A stretch of 43,969 nt of DNA from Deltaproteobacteria bacterium SM23_61 (GCA_001304105.1 LJUR01000016.1:1-43969); one strand, 5' to 3'. Positions 7,263-15,738 are shown, numbered from the stretch's first letter. The notes: generated from the sequence alone by a model not told the origin. Made by a program: numbers and translations.

Positions 7263-8054
7263 TTATCCCAGTGCTTGCCGGATCTTCCGGACGATTTCTC
7301 CGACCATTTCCTCCGGCTCCCCCTTGAGCATCTCCGCCCTCCGCTTCATCTCCGGCATGAAGACATCCCCGGTCTGGGTGGGAGAACCCGGAAAACCGAC
7401 CTCTTCGGCTCGGATTCCCAGGTCGGCCGCGGACCAAGAGGCCAGGGGCTTGGCCTCCGCTTCCATGACCCCCAGCAGGGAAGTAAAACGGGGAGTATTG
7501 ATGTCCCGGGTCACGGTGATCAAGGCCGGGAGGGTCGTTTCCAGAATCCGGTACCCCCGTTCGATCAAGCTTCGGGTCTTCAGAGTCTTGCCATCGAGTC
7601 CTTCCACCACCGCGACCCTGCTCACGTTGGGAATCCCCAGGTACTCGGCCAGTTGAGTGCCCACGTGGCCGGTGGACCCGTCCAGGCTCCATTCCCCGCA
7701 AATCACCAGGTCAAACCCGCCCGATTTCTGAATGCCCCTGGAAAGGACGAAGGAGGTCGCCCAGGTGTCGGAGCCGGCAAAGGCCCGGTCGCTCAGGAGA
7801 ATGGCTTCGTCCGCCCCCATGGCCAGGGCTTCCACCAGGTTATCCCGGGCCGAGGGCGGAGCCATGGCCATGGCCACCACTTTTCCCCCCTGTTTCTCTC
7901 TGATCCGGAGCCCTTCTTCCAACGCCCGTTTGTCCAGGGGGCCCAGGACGCTGGGAATCCCTTCCCGGCGCAGGGCCTTGGTCTGGGGGTCCAGCTGGAT
8001 ACTGTCCCAGCGCTTGGGGTCCGGCGCCGGCTTGACGCATACGATGATATTCAT
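7263..8054 (-). CDS. etfB: electron transfer flavoprotein beta subunit (set 1)
   Basis: A 263-residue EtfB. It starts MNIIVCVKPAPDPKRWD, as family members do, and carries KQGGKVVAMAMAPPSARDNLVEALAMGADEAILLSD and the nucleotide-binding loop CGEWSLDGSTGHVGTQLAEYLG. This loop differs from the more usual CGKQAVDDD form in the second beta subunit at 14067-14858, so the two ETFs are not recent duplicates. The ATG at 8054 has no Shine-Dalgarno sequence; just upstream is GCTCTGCGGTTC and a run of T, part of an intergenic palindrome. A longer frame to 8144 would run through that repeat and is unlikely. It pairs with etfA1 downstream and acd upstream. Confidence 0.92.
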   Translation of the reverse strand: MNIIVCVKPAPDPKRWDSIQLDPQTKALRREGIPSVLGPLDKRALEEGLRIREKQGGKVVAMAMAPPSARDNLVEALAMGADEAILLSDRAFAGSDTWATSFVLSRGIQKSGGFDLVICGEWSLDGSTGHVGTQLAEYLGIPNVSRVAVVEGLDGKTLKTRSLIERGYRILETTLPALITVTRDINTPRFTSLLGVMEAEAKPLASWSAADLGIRAEEVGFPGSPTQTGDVFMPEMKRRAEMLKGEPEEMVGEIVRKIRQALG

Positions 8055-8212
8055 AAAAAAAATGAACCGCAGAGCAAAATAAATTGGAATGCTGGAATGA
8101 TGGAATAATGGAATGTTGGGTTTAAATATTTTGGTTCTACCCAATATTCCAATGTTCCACTATTCCATTATTCCTTCCTCGGCGTTCTCTGCGTGCTCTG
8201 TGGTTAAATCTA
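8055..8212. repeat. composite intercistronic palindrome (acd-etfB junction)
   Basis: The whole 158-base gap between acd and etfB1 is an imperfect inverted repeat. Outer arms are CTCTGNGGT-type units; inner arms are tandem TGGAATNNT-type 9-mers (about 8090-8115) facing their complement (about 8142-8175) around an AT-rich centre. In the mRNA it would fold into a long hairpin. The same architecture fills the carA-carB gap at 21119-21283. Confidence 0.75.
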
Positions 8213-9355
8213 TTATTTAAACGATGTAAGGGCTTTGCGGGCCATGACGATCCGCTGGATCTCCGAGGTCCCCGCCGAAGCGATTAGGATTTCCGCGTCG
8301 CGGTAATAACGCTGCACCGGGTACTCCATCATGTACCCGTACCCGCCGTGAATGTCCACGGCCTTCTTGGAGCAGCGAACCGCCGCCTCCGTGGCGTAGT
8401 ACTTGGCCATGGCCATATCCGTGTCGCAGCGCATCTTCTGGTCCCGCATCCAGGCCGCCCGGTAGCAGAGAAGGCGGCTGGCCTCCAGGTCCATGTACAT
8501 GTCCGAGATCATCCACTGGATGGCCTGGTGCTGGCTGATCGGCTTGCCCCCCAGGATCCTCTCATTGGCGAATTTTACCGAAGCTTCCAGGCACGCCTGA
8601 ATGACTCCCAGGCCGCATCCCGCCATCCCGGCCCGTCCCACTTCGCTGATCCCGGCCATGCAGACTTTCAGGCCGTCCCCCTCATTTCCCATGAGATATT
8701 CCCGGGGAACGATACAGTTCTCCATGGCCAGCTCACCGGTATTGCATCCGCGGAGACCGAATTTTCTTTCCTTCCGCCCGAGTTTGAACCCCGGGAAGGA
8801 ATTTTCCACCAGGAAGGCGCTGAAACCTTTCGGCCCTTCACCGGTCTTGGCCATGATGATGAGGACGTCCGCCACATGCCCGTGGGTGATGAAACATTTT
8901 CTTCCGTTCAAAACATAGTGATCGCCTTCGAGTTTGGCTGTGGTCTGGATCCCCGTGGGGTCCGAGCCTCCGGTGGCTTCGGTCACGGCGATGGTCGCCA
9001 AATTCTCGCCCTTGGCCAGGCCGGGAAGGTATTTCTTCTTCTGGCTTTCGCTCCCGAAATCCGTGAGCGGCGCAATCCCCAGGTGGAAGATCTGCATGGC
9101 CATCCCCACGGCCGCGGAAACCCGCGCCAGCTCCTCGATCATGATCATCCGGCTCAGATTTCCCAGGTTTGTCCCGCCGTACTCCTTGGGAATCATGATC
9201 CCCATGTAGAGCTGTTTGCCCATTTCCTTGTAAAGATCCCAGGGGACCTCATCGGTCTCCTCCATGTGCTGGACCTTCCGGGCAATGGCCCCTTCGGCAA
9301 ATTCCCTTATGCTTTTTCTCAACAGCTCCTGCTGGGGTGAAAATTGGAAATCCAT
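8213..9355 (-). CDS. acyl-CoA dehydrogenase lacking the usual catalytic glutamate
   Basis: A 380-residue FAD-dependent acyl-CoA dehydrogenase; the family inserts a 2,3-double bond into acyl-CoA and gives electrons to ETF. Family signatures: IAVTEATGGSDPTGIQTTA (FAD/substrate binding), FITHGHVADVLIIMA, and the C-terminal HGGYGYMMEYPVQRYYRDAEI. In short- and medium-chain members the catalytic base is Glu in IYEGT; here the site reads IASAGT (A361). The alternative base position used by isovaleryl-CoA dehydrogenase seems to be G240, though E238 is close. It may use another residue, as some cyclohexane-type or desulfinase relatives do, so the substrate is open. The start has a perfect AAGGAGG. 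It heads acd-etfB1-etfA1 after a 522-base gap. Confidence 0.92.
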   Translation of the reverse strand: MDFQFSPQQELLRKSIREFAEGAIARKVQHMEETDEVPWDLYKEMGKQLYMGIMIPKEYGGTNLGNLSRMIMIEELARVSAAVGMAMQIFHLGIAPLTDFGSESQKKKYLPGLAKGENLATIAVTEATGGSDPTGIQTTAKLEGDHYVLNGRKCFITHGHVADVLIIMAKTGEGPKGFSAFLVENSFPGFKLGRKERKFGLRGCNTGELAMENCIVPREYLMGNEGDGLKVCMAGISEVGRAGMAGCGLGVIQACLEASVKFANERILGGKPISQHQAIQWMISDMYMDLEASRLLCYRAAWMRDQKMRCDTDMAMAKYYATEAAVRCSKKAVDIHGGYGYMMEYPVQRYYRDAEILIASAGTSEIQRIVMARKALTSFK

Positions 9356-9877
9356 GTGGCATCCTCCTTAAAAGATATGGTTGGGCATCCAGTTTGGGGG
9401 TTGACAAAAAATAGCGCAGTGATTTTTATACCACTTTAGCGGGGGACTGGCAAGAACCCTAAAGGGGTTTCCCCCTGGTATTCGCCCTGTAGGGGTAAGC
9501 TGGATTGAGCGTCAGGCCTTGCCCGGCCCGGAAGCAAGGGCGTTTCGCGCAAAAACCATGAGGCACGCTTCATTTTCTGGAGGGGGCGGGCAATTCTTTC
9601 TTTCCCCGAGAACAGAGTTGGTCCGTTGTAGGGGCGCCCAGCCGGGCGCCCGGCGGGCCCGCCTCTTTCTGCGGAAGCACGGACTGATCTACAGGGCCAA
9701 TCTTTTTCCCGCCGATGCTTTTTGCGCGAAACGCCCTTGCCTCCGGGCCACAACCTTGCTTCTCCGCGGCGAAAAGAATCCTAAAGGGACGCGAGTTCTA
9801 AAAAAAGAGGCAAGGGGAAAAGAAATCTTCTTCCTTTTTTGCTTGCCTCCTGCCCGGATAAAAAAAACCGTCGTTTT
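9356..9877. other. gene-free 522-base gap between cytochrome and acd
   Basis: No coding region is supported; the open frames here are low-complexity readings of repeats. The gap holds an inverted-repeat element (9525-9749), a GTAGGGGCGCCC-type palindrome (9628-9651) and, near acd, AT-rich sequence that may include the acd promoter. No FadR box like that at 15833-15850 is visible. The gap may separate two transcription units. Confidence 0.6.
9525..9749. mobile_element. 225-base inverted-repeat element, likely MITE relative
   Basis: Its ends are 31-base inverted repeats with a single mismatch: the left arm begins GGCCCGGAAGCAAGGGCGTT and the right arm is its complement, ending CTCCGGGCC at 9749. 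Internal words ACCATGAGGCAC and GCCGATGCTT also occur in MITE family 1 (compare 26206-26217 and 26332-26341), in the same relative places, so this looks like a diverged core of the same family without its outer ends. It encodes nothing. Confidence 0.7.
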
Positions 9878-10762
9878 TTAAGAGGTCGTTCCTTGTCCTT
9901 CGACGGGCTTTTCCCCCTCCGCCTTCTTGGCCTTTTTCCTGGTGTAGCTCCGATAGCCGAAGAACCCGACGCAGGCCAACACGGCGAGGATCAGGCCGAC
10001 CCCGTAAAGGAACCGCAGGAGGAAAGGAATGGGTTGCTCCCAGAAAGATAATTTGAAATGGATGGGCCCCAGGAGGAGCGGCTTGGAATCGGAGGGGTCG
10101 TGGCATTTGACGCAAAAAGACATGGGCCCTTTCTCCTGGAGATGGCCCGCATCCTCGGGATGGCAGTTGGCGCATCCCCGGGTGTCGTAACGGTATTCCA
10201 GGTCGGTCTTGGGGTGGCCCATGATCCGGTAGGTGGCCAGGGCCATGAAAAATCCCTTTGGTGACCTGGCTTCTTCATGACACCTGGCGCAGGCCTCCGG
10301 CAGGCGGGAGGCTTTTACCGGCGATTGCGGATCGCCTATCTTGCGCATGTAGTGGGAAGTATGGCAATCCTGGCATTTGGGTGCCCCTTCCATACCGCTT
10401 TCGAGCATCATCCCGTGAGCCGTCTTTTTGTAGGCCTCCCCCTCATCCGGGTGACAGTTGACGCACCCAACCTCGGGAAAGCCCTCCGCGGGATGGACAT
10501 CCGGATTGGCTTCCTGATGGCAGTCTGTGCATCCCATTCCGGCCGCCCCGTGAACCGACGCGGCAAAAGCCTTTTCGTCCACATGGAGGGAAAGGAGGGA
10601 ACCATCCTTTTTCCCCTTGCTGAGTCTGGGATTCTGGTGACACTTGAAACATTCGGCGTTATCGGAGGCCAGCGCAGCACCGATCCAGAGGAAGCATAAA
10701 GTCAAAACCGGGAACAGCCTTCGACCGAATTTCCCCAGGCTCCGAGTTTCCCTTCTGAACAT
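9878..10762 (-). CDS. membrane-anchored heptaheme c-type cytochrome
   Basis: A 294-residue secreted cytochrome with seven CxxCH haem-binding motifs in order: CFKCH, CTDCH, CVNCH, CQDCH, CARCH, CANCH, CVKCH. The N-terminus is a signal peptide (basic start, LFPVLTLCFLWIGAALAS) and one transmembrane segment lies near the C-terminus (FLLRFLYGVGLILAVLACVGFFGY) followed by a lysine-rich cytoplasmic tail, so the haem domain should face the periplasm. Extra histidines (SLHVDEK, SVHGAAG, TAHGMM, TSHYM, MGHPK, AGHLQ, PIHFK) can give bis-His ligation. Ribosome site GAGAGGAAAC. It begins 66 bases after emo on the same strand, so it probably takes electrons from the quinone pool or directly from EMO. It does not match NapC/NrfH length or layout. 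Confidence 0.92.
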   Translation of the reverse strand: MFRRETRSLGKFGRRLFPVLTLCFLWIGAALASDNAECFKCHQNPRLSKGKKDGSLLSLHVDEKAFAASVHGAAGMGCTDCHQEANPDVHPAEGFPEVGCVNCHPDEGEAYKKTAHGMMLESGMEGAPKCQDCHTSHYMRKIGDPQSPVKASRLPEACARCHEEARSPKGFFMALATYRIMGHPKTDLEYRYDTRGCANCHPEDAGHLQEKGPMSFCVKCHDPSDSKPLLLGPIHFKLSFWEQPIPFLLRFLYGVGLILAVLACVGFFGYRSYTRKKAKKAEGEKPVEGQGTTS

Positions 10763-10828
10763 TTCCGTTTCCTCTCTTCAAATACCGTAAAAGGTAAGGG
10801 GTGAGGAGTAAGGGGGAAAGAACCCCTT

Positions 10829-12832
10829 TTATCCAACCGTTTTTGTCTCCGTGCTTTCCGGCGCGCCCGAAGAATCCATGGACTGGACCACCAGTTCACT
10901 CAGGTCCAAGGCGGCCAGGGATTCCTCCAGCCCCTTCTCCTTGATCCCGTCGCCGATCATGGTCAGGCAATAGGGGCAGGCGGTCCCCACCAGGCTGGCC
11001 TTGGTCTGGACGGCCTGATCGGTACGGAGCTGGTTGATCCGGCTTCCGAGCTTCTCCTCCATCCACATTCGGCCGCCCCCGGCCCCGCAGCAGAAGCTCC
11101 GGATCCGGTTGCGCTCCATCTCCACCAGTTTCAGGCCCGGGATGGCCTGAAGGACCTGCCGCGGCTCTTCATAGACCTCGTTCGCCCGCCCCAGGTAGCA
11201 GGAATCATGGTAGGTAATCACCTTTTCCAGGGGCTTCTTCAATTTCAGCTTTCCGCTCCCCAGAACCTCCGCCAGGAACTGGGTGTAATGGAAGACCTCG
11301 TACTTGCCCCCGAACTGGGGATATTCGTTCTTGAGGGTATTGAAGCAGTGGGGGCACATGGTCAGGATCTTCTTGACCCCGTAATTCTTGAAGACTTCGA
11401 TATTGGTCTGGACCAGGGTCTGGTAGAGATATTCATTTCCGATCCGCCGGGCCGAGTCCCCGCAGCAGCCCTCCTCCGTTCCCAAAACTGAAAATTTCAC
11501 CCCCAACGCCTTCAGGATCTTCACCAGGGATGTGGCCACCTTCTTGTTGCGGTCGTCAAAGCTGCCCGCGCATCCTACGTAGAAGAGGAAATCAATGTCG
11601 CTTTCCTCGGCCATGGTCTTGATCTCCAGGCCTTTCATCCACTCGGCCCGGAGTCCCGAACCTACCCCCCAGGGGTTGCTGTTGTTTTCCATGTTGCGGA
11701 AGACCAGCTGCACCTCCTGGGGAAAATTGCTTTCCATGAGGACCAGGTAACGGCGCATCTCGAGAAATTTATCCACGCAGGGGATGAATACCGGGCAGAC
11801 CATCTGGCATGCCAGGCAGTTGGTGCAGGACCAGATCACGTCCTCCGAAACTCCGTCCCCTGCCCCGCTGCCGATCAGTTTCGTCTGCCCTTCCGCGTAC
11901 GGGTCGACCCCCTTCCTCTTCAGGGCCGCTTTTTCTTCCAGGTGGGCCCGCAGGGTATCCCAGTTTCTCTTGGGTGCCAGCGGTTTCCCGCTGACCGAAC
12001 CCGGGCAGTGGTCCAGGCAGCGCCCGCACCGTGTGCAGGCATCCATGTCAAAGAGCTGCTTGCGGGTCAATTCCTCGATTTTGGACGCCCCGAAGGTTTC
12101 GGCGGTCTCAAAATCCAGGATGGGGGTCAGTTCCCCCTTCGGGATCAGGGAGCGCATGTAAACATTGGCCGGCCCGGTTACGATGTGCAGCAGGCGGGAA
12201 TAGGGGATGAAGGCGATGAATCCAAGGACCAGCAACAGGTGAAGACGCCAGAGGAGCCGGTGCAGGAGGATCTGATTCCCGTCGGAAAGGCCGCTGAAAG
12301 CCTGGGAAAAAAGCCAGCCCACCGGGGACCAGTCGACCCATTCGGGCTGGGTCCGGGCGATCCGCAACCCCTCGACGCAGAAACCCAGCCCGAAGATGCC
12401 CAGGAGAAGGAGGAGGGCCGCCGCATTGCCCCAGTAGTTGTCATAGGTCTGGTTTTCCGGCTTCTGCACATAGCGCCGGTAGGCGGCCATGAGGAGGCCG
12501 ATGATTCCCAGCGTTCCCACCAGGTCGAATAACAAAGACAGAGGAAAGGCCAGGGCCCGGGGAAGGGAGAAATTCGCCTGGGTGATCACCACCACCACGA
12601 AGGGAACCAAAAATCCGTAGAAGATGAGCAGGTGCATCCATCCCGGATACCCATCCCGGAGCATCCGCTTATGCCCGATCACGTAAGCCCAAACCGATAT
12701 CAGACGCTCCTTGGGCCGGTCGGTCCTCCGCTCGGGTTTGCCGATCATCCACAGCCGGTACCGACGATACATCCCGTACAGGAATACCACAGCCACGATG
12801 AAGAGCAGGAAAAGGTCGAATGAACTGAGCAT
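10829..12832 (-). CDS. EMO-type ETF:menaquinone oxidoreductase (DUF224, NarI-like membrane domain + CCG iron-sulfur protein)
   Basis: A 667-residue fusion. Residues 1-230 hold five or six membrane segments with histidines (NarI-like di-haem b domain: IGHKRM, WMHLLIFYG, LHRLLWRLHLLL). Next are two 4Fe-4S motifs, CTRCGRCLDHCP and CTNCLACQMVCP, then two CCG modules (GCAGS..GCCGDS; DSCYLGR..CCGAGGGRMW), as in heterodisulfide reductase subunits. This layout matches the membrane protein shown in syntrophic and metal-reducing bacteria to move electrons from ETF to (methyl)menaquinone (EMO). The start ATG at 12832 has GAGG; the longer frame to 12934 lacks support. It lies directly downstream of etfB2-etfA2 and upstream of a heptaheme cytochrome. 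Confidence in the architecture is high; the exact electron partner is inferred from neighbours. Confidence 0.9.
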   Translation of the reverse strand: MLSSFDLFLLFIVAVVFLYGMYRRYRLWMIGKPERRTDRPKERLISVWAYVIGHKRMLRDGYPGWMHLLIFYGFLVPFVVVVITQANFSLPRALAFPLSLLFDLVGTLGIIGLLMAAYRRYVQKPENQTYDNYWGNAAALLLLLGIFGLGFCVEGLRIARTQPEWVDWSPVGWLFSQAFSGLSDGNQILLHRLLWRLHLLLVLGFIAFIPYSRLLHIVTGPANVYMRSLIPKGELTPILDFETAETFGASKIEELTRKQLFDMDACTRCGRCLDHCPGSVSGKPLAPKRNWDTLRAHLEEKAALKRKGVDPYAEGQTKLIGSGAGDGVSEDVIWSCTNCLACQMVCPVFIPCVDKFLEMRRYLVLMESNFPQEVQLVFRNMENNSNPWGVGSGLRAEWMKGLEIKTMAEESDIDFLFYVGCAGSFDDRNKKVATSLVKILKALGVKFSVLGTEEGCCGDSARRIGNEYLYQTLVQTNIEVFKNYGVKKILTMCPHCFNTLKNEYPQFGGKYEVFHYTQFLAEVLGSGKLKLKKPLEKVITYHDSCYLGRANEVYEEPRQVLQAIPGLKLVEMERNRIRSFCCGAGGGRMWMEEKLGSRINQLRTDQAVQTKASLVGTACPYCLTMIGDGIKEKGLEESLAALDLSELVVQSMDSSGAPESTETKTVG

Positions 12833-12998
12833 GTCGGTCCTCGATTCCGCACAACCGGTCAGACCGCCGGTTGACTCCAGGGTGAGCGGGTTAGAACCTG
12901 CCTTCCCTTTATGAAAAGAAAGGGGGTACGGCAAGAAACTTGGCGGAACAGCAATCGGGAAGAGGTGCTCGCCCGGGAGGAGAGCACCCCATGGGAAA

Positions 12999-13991
12999 TC
13001 AGCTCTCCGAAAGGAGTTTCTTGAACTCTTCGGACAACACCGGAACCACCTTGAAGAGATCTTCCACGATTCCGTAATCGGCCTTCTGGAAAATCGGCGC
13101 GTCCGGGTCCTTGTTGATGGCCACGATGACTTTCGAAGACCCCATTCCGGCCAGGTGCTGAATGGCCCCGGAAATGCCGCAGGCGATGTAGAGGTTCGGA
13201 GTCACCACCTTTCCGGTCTGACCCACCTGATCGCCGTGTTCGCGCCAGCCGGAGTCCACGGCTGCGCGGGAAGCGCCCACGGTGGCCTTGATGACCTCGG
13301 CCAGATCCTCCAGGACCTTGAAGTTCTCCGATGATTTCATGCCCCGGCCGCCCGACACGATGATCTCCGCCTCGGTCAGGTCGACCTTGGCGGCAGCCGA
13401 TTTGACCACTTCCAGCACGGTGGTCCGCAGGCTTCCGGCATCGATTTTGGCGTCCACCTTGGCGATCGAGCCTTTCTTCGACCCGTCGGGCGGAACCATC
13501 TCCAGGACATTAGGCCGGATCTGGGCCATCTGGGGACGGGCCTCGGAGAAGCCGAGTTCGATGAATGCTTTGCCGGCGTAGACCGGCCTTTTGGCCACCA
13601 GCGCCCCGTTGTCCCCGATGGACAGGGCGGTGCAGTCCGTTGCCAGTCCGGTCTCCAGGCGGGCGGCCAACCGGGGGGAAAGGTCCTTCCCGATCACCGT
13701 GGCCCCGCACAGAAAGATGGAGGGCTGATGCTCTTTCAACAGATTCGCCAGGACCGAAGCATAGGCATCGGTGGTGTACTGGGCCAGGGCCGGGTCATCG
13801 GCCCAGAAGACCTTGTCGGCATATTCGGCCAGGCGGCCGGTGAGACCCTCTACCTCGGACCCCAGCAGCACGGCGACCAGCTCCTCTCCCAGTTTTTCGG
13901 CCATCTTCCTTCCCTGGCTGAGAAGCTCGAAGGTGACCTTACGGATATTTTTGTCCTTCACTTCCGCGAAAACCCATATTCCTTTGGCCAT
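12999..13991 (-). CDS. etfA: electron transfer flavoprotein alpha subunit, canonical (set 2)
   Basis: A 330-residue EtfA with the complete family pattern: MAKGIWVFAEVKD, FLCGATVIGKDLSPRLAARL, ARPQMAQIRPNV, then SGGRGMKSSENF with the FAD arginine R216, QVGQTGKVVTPNLYIACGISGAIQHLAG, and AINKDPDAPIFQKADYGIVED. It binds the FAD that shuttles electrons from acyl-CoA dehydrogenases to EMO. Ribosome site AAGGAGA seven bases upstream. It follows etfB2 by 75 bases and precedes emo by 166 bases. A hairpin (GGTGCTC...GAGCACC, 12964-12989) lies after its stop, not followed by a T run, so it may be an RNA-stability element rather than a terminator. Confidence 0.95.
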   Translation of the reverse strand: MAKGIWVFAEVKDKNIRKVTFELLSQGRKMAEKLGEELVAVLLGSEVEGLTGRLAEYADKVFWADDPALAQYTTDAYASVLANLLKEHQPSIFLCGATVIGKDLSPRLAARLETGLATDCTALSIGDNGALVAKRPVYAGKAFIELGFSEARPQMAQIRPNVLEMVPPDGSKKGSIAKVDAKIDAGSLRTTVLEVVKSAAAKVDLTEAEIIVSGGRGMKSSENFKVLEDLAEVIKATVGASRAAVDSGWREHGDQVGQTGKVVTPNLYIACGISGAIQHLAGMGSSKVIVAINKDPDAPIFQKADYGIVEDLFKVVPVLSEEFKKLLSES

Positions 13992-14066
13992 GGATGATCT
14001 CCTTTTTTATATCTAGAGAGTTATCGGAATCGTTTCGTTCTCTCTCCTCCCCGGGTCCGAGGGGGT

Positions 14067-14858
14067 TCAGATGACCTTCGCCTCCTCCCGCAGAAGTTTT
14101 ACCAGTTTCTGGGCGGCTTCCAGGATTTCTCCAGTGACGATCTTTCCGGGGGGGCGGGAGGGAGGAGAGCTGTATTTCATAATCTTGATCTTTGAGCCGG
14201 CAGCGCCGACCTGATCCGCGGGCAGCCCCAGGGCACCCAGGTTAATGGCCTTGACCTCTTTTTTCTTGGCCTTCATGATCCCCGGGAGGGAGGCATAACG
14301 GGGTTCGTTCAATCCCTTCTGGCAGGTGAGCACGGCAGGCAGGCCGACTTCGATCACTTCCTTGCCCCCGTCCACTTCCCGTTCGACTTTGGCCTTTTTC
14401 TTGTCCGCGCTGATTTCCAGTTTCGTAATCAGGGTGACATGGGGGAGATTCAGGAGCTCAGCCAGGGATTGTCCCACCTGGGCCATGTCGTCATCGACCG
14501 CCTGTTTGCCGCAGAGGATCAGATCATACTGCTCTTTCTTGATGGCTTCGGCCAGGGCCTTGGCCGTGGCGAAACCGTCGGCTCCCTCGAAAGCCGGGTC
14601 GTTGAGGTGAATCGACCGGTCGGAGCCCATGGCCAGCCCGGTGCGCAGTGTTTCCACCGCCCGCGCCGGGCCCATGGTGACCAGGATACTCGCACCGCCC
14701 TGCTTTTCCTTGATTCGCAATGACTCTTCGACGGCGAACTCACAGTAAGGGTTCATGACGTACTTGATGTCGTCGGTCACAATCCCGGACCCGTCGGGTT
14801 TCACCTTGATCAGGGTCTCGGTGTCGGGCACCTGTTTCATGCATACAATGACATTCAC
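14067..14858 (-). CDS. etfB: electron transfer flavoprotein beta subunit, canonical (set 2)
   Basis: A 263-residue EtfB. Signatures: MNVIVCMKQVPDTET at the start, YCEFAVEESLRIKEKQGG, GLAMGSDRSIHL, and the AMP/FAD loop CGKQAVDDDMAQVGQSLAELL, with GLPAVLTCQKGLNEPRYASLPGIMKAKKK (the recognition-loop region for dehydrogenases). It pairs with the etfA downstream. AAGGAGG stands about ten bases before the ATG. It follows a TetR-type FadR gene on the same strand after a 208-base stretch of inverted repeats, so regulation by that repressor is likely. The contrast with etfB1 suggests two ETFs that serve different dehydrogenases. Confidence 0.95.
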   Translation of the reverse strand: MNVIVCMKQVPDTETLIKVKPDGSGIVTDDIKYVMNPYCEFAVEESLRIKEKQGGASILVTMGPARAVETLRTGLAMGSDRSIHLNDPAFEGADGFATAKALAEAIKKEQYDLILCGKQAVDDDMAQVGQSLAELLNLPHVTLITKLEISADKKKAKVEREVDGGKEVIEVGLPAVLTCQKGLNEPRYASLPGIMKAKKKEVKAINLGALGLPADQVGAAGSKIKIMKYSSPPSRPPGKIVTGEILEAAQKLVKLLREEAKVI

Positions 14859-14875
14859 CTTGAACCTCCTTTAAC

Positions 14876-15116
14876 GGATTTTTATGGGGACACAGATGAA
14901 CACAGATAAACACAGATTCAATACTCGCAAAAGACCTAATGGGACGCGGATGAACGCGGATAAAGACGGATAAAAAATCACCGAGAAATCTTACGAGAAT
15001 CGAAAGATTTCACAAAACAGGATTACGGATAAAAAATATTACCTTAAAAAATTCCGCCCTGTCTTTCCCTTTTTTATCTGTGTTCATCGGTGTTTATCTG
15101 TGTCCCATTAAAAAAT
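14876..15116. repeat. inverted arrays of CACAGAT-type units (tetR-etfB2 junction)
   Basis: Most of the gap between tetR and etfB2 is repeats: a tandem array of ACACAGATRA-like units (14889-14920), a second with GCGGATGAACGC (14938-14985), and facing complements TTATCTGTGTTCATC and TTTATCTGTGTCCCATT (15070-15110). The arms can pair across about 85 bases, so the transcript could form a long stem. No open reading frame or extra regulator site is seen. Confidence 0.7.
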
Positions 15117-15117
15117 T

Positions 15118-15738
15118 CTACGGGGGCCAGGGGTAGGTTTTTCTCGCTTCCTCGGTCATCATCCCCCGGATGAAAATGTCACTGATCTGCAGGGCAGCTT
15201 CGTCGATGCGGTGTTTCTTCTTCGTCGAGAGGACCCAGTAGCGGGCCATTTCATCCAGCGCGCCGAAGAGCGCCCTTTTCATCACCCCCGGAGTGAGGTC
15301 TTTCCGCAGGAGCCCCTTCTCCTGCCCTTCGGTCACCACCGAGCGGATGAGATTCAGGTACTCGATGAAGGGCTGATTCACGTACTCCTTCATGAATTTC
15401 GTGCTCTGCCGCACCTCGACCCCCATGACTTCAGCGAGATGCGGGTGATTGGTTACAATCGAAAGGTGAGTGATGGCAAAACGTCTGATCTTTTGCAGAG
15501 CGTCTTTCTCCTGGGCCAGTGCGGCGCGCATGTTCCCGACAATCTTCCCGAATTCTTCCTCGAAGAGGGAGATGAGAATATCGTCCTTGTTCTTAAAATA
15601 CAGGTAAATCGTCCCGTCGGCTACGCTCGCCTCTTTGGCGATCTCGGAAACACGGGAATTATAAAAACCTTTTTCGGAAAAAACTTTAATGGCTGCCTGA
15701 AGGATCTTCTGGTGTTTGTTTTCGTCTTTCATATTCAA
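15118..15738 (-). CDS. fadR: FadR-type TetR family regulator of fatty-acid degradation
   Basis: A 206-residue TetR family repressor. The DNA-binding domain reads HQKILQAAIKVFSEKGFYNSRVSEIAKEASVADGTIYLYFKNKDDILISLF; the part from VADGTIYLYFKNK to DILISLF is nearly identical to Bacillus subtilis FadR (YsiA). The C-terminal half has the acyl-CoA-binding domain pattern of that group (EVRQSTKFM, FGALDEMARYWVLS). FadR binds DNA until long-chain acyl-CoA releases it. An operator that matches the FadR box lies 95 bases upstream, on the promoter of this gene. The gene stands upstream of etfB2-etfA2-emo on the same strand. Start at 15738 (ATG) or 15732 (ATG), neither with a clear ribosome site. Confidence 0.9.
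   Translation of the reverse strand: MNMKDENKHQKILQAAIKVFSEKGFYNSRVSEIAKEASVADGTIYLYFKNKDDILISLFEEEFGKIVGNMRAALAQEKDALQKIRRFAITHLSIVTNHPHLAEVMGVEVRQSTKFMKEYVNQPFIEYLNLIRSVVTEGQEKGLLRKDLTPGVMKRALFGALDEMARYWVLSTKKKHRIDEAALQISDIFIRGMMTEEARKTYPWPP

Noticed and set aside
9436..9881. Open frames on both strands in the cytochrome-acd gap
   Set aside because: They read low-complexity and inverted-repeat DNA and resemble no protein family.
14876..15116. CRISPR array
   Set aside because: Units are short, imperfect and inverted, with no regular spacers and no cas genes.
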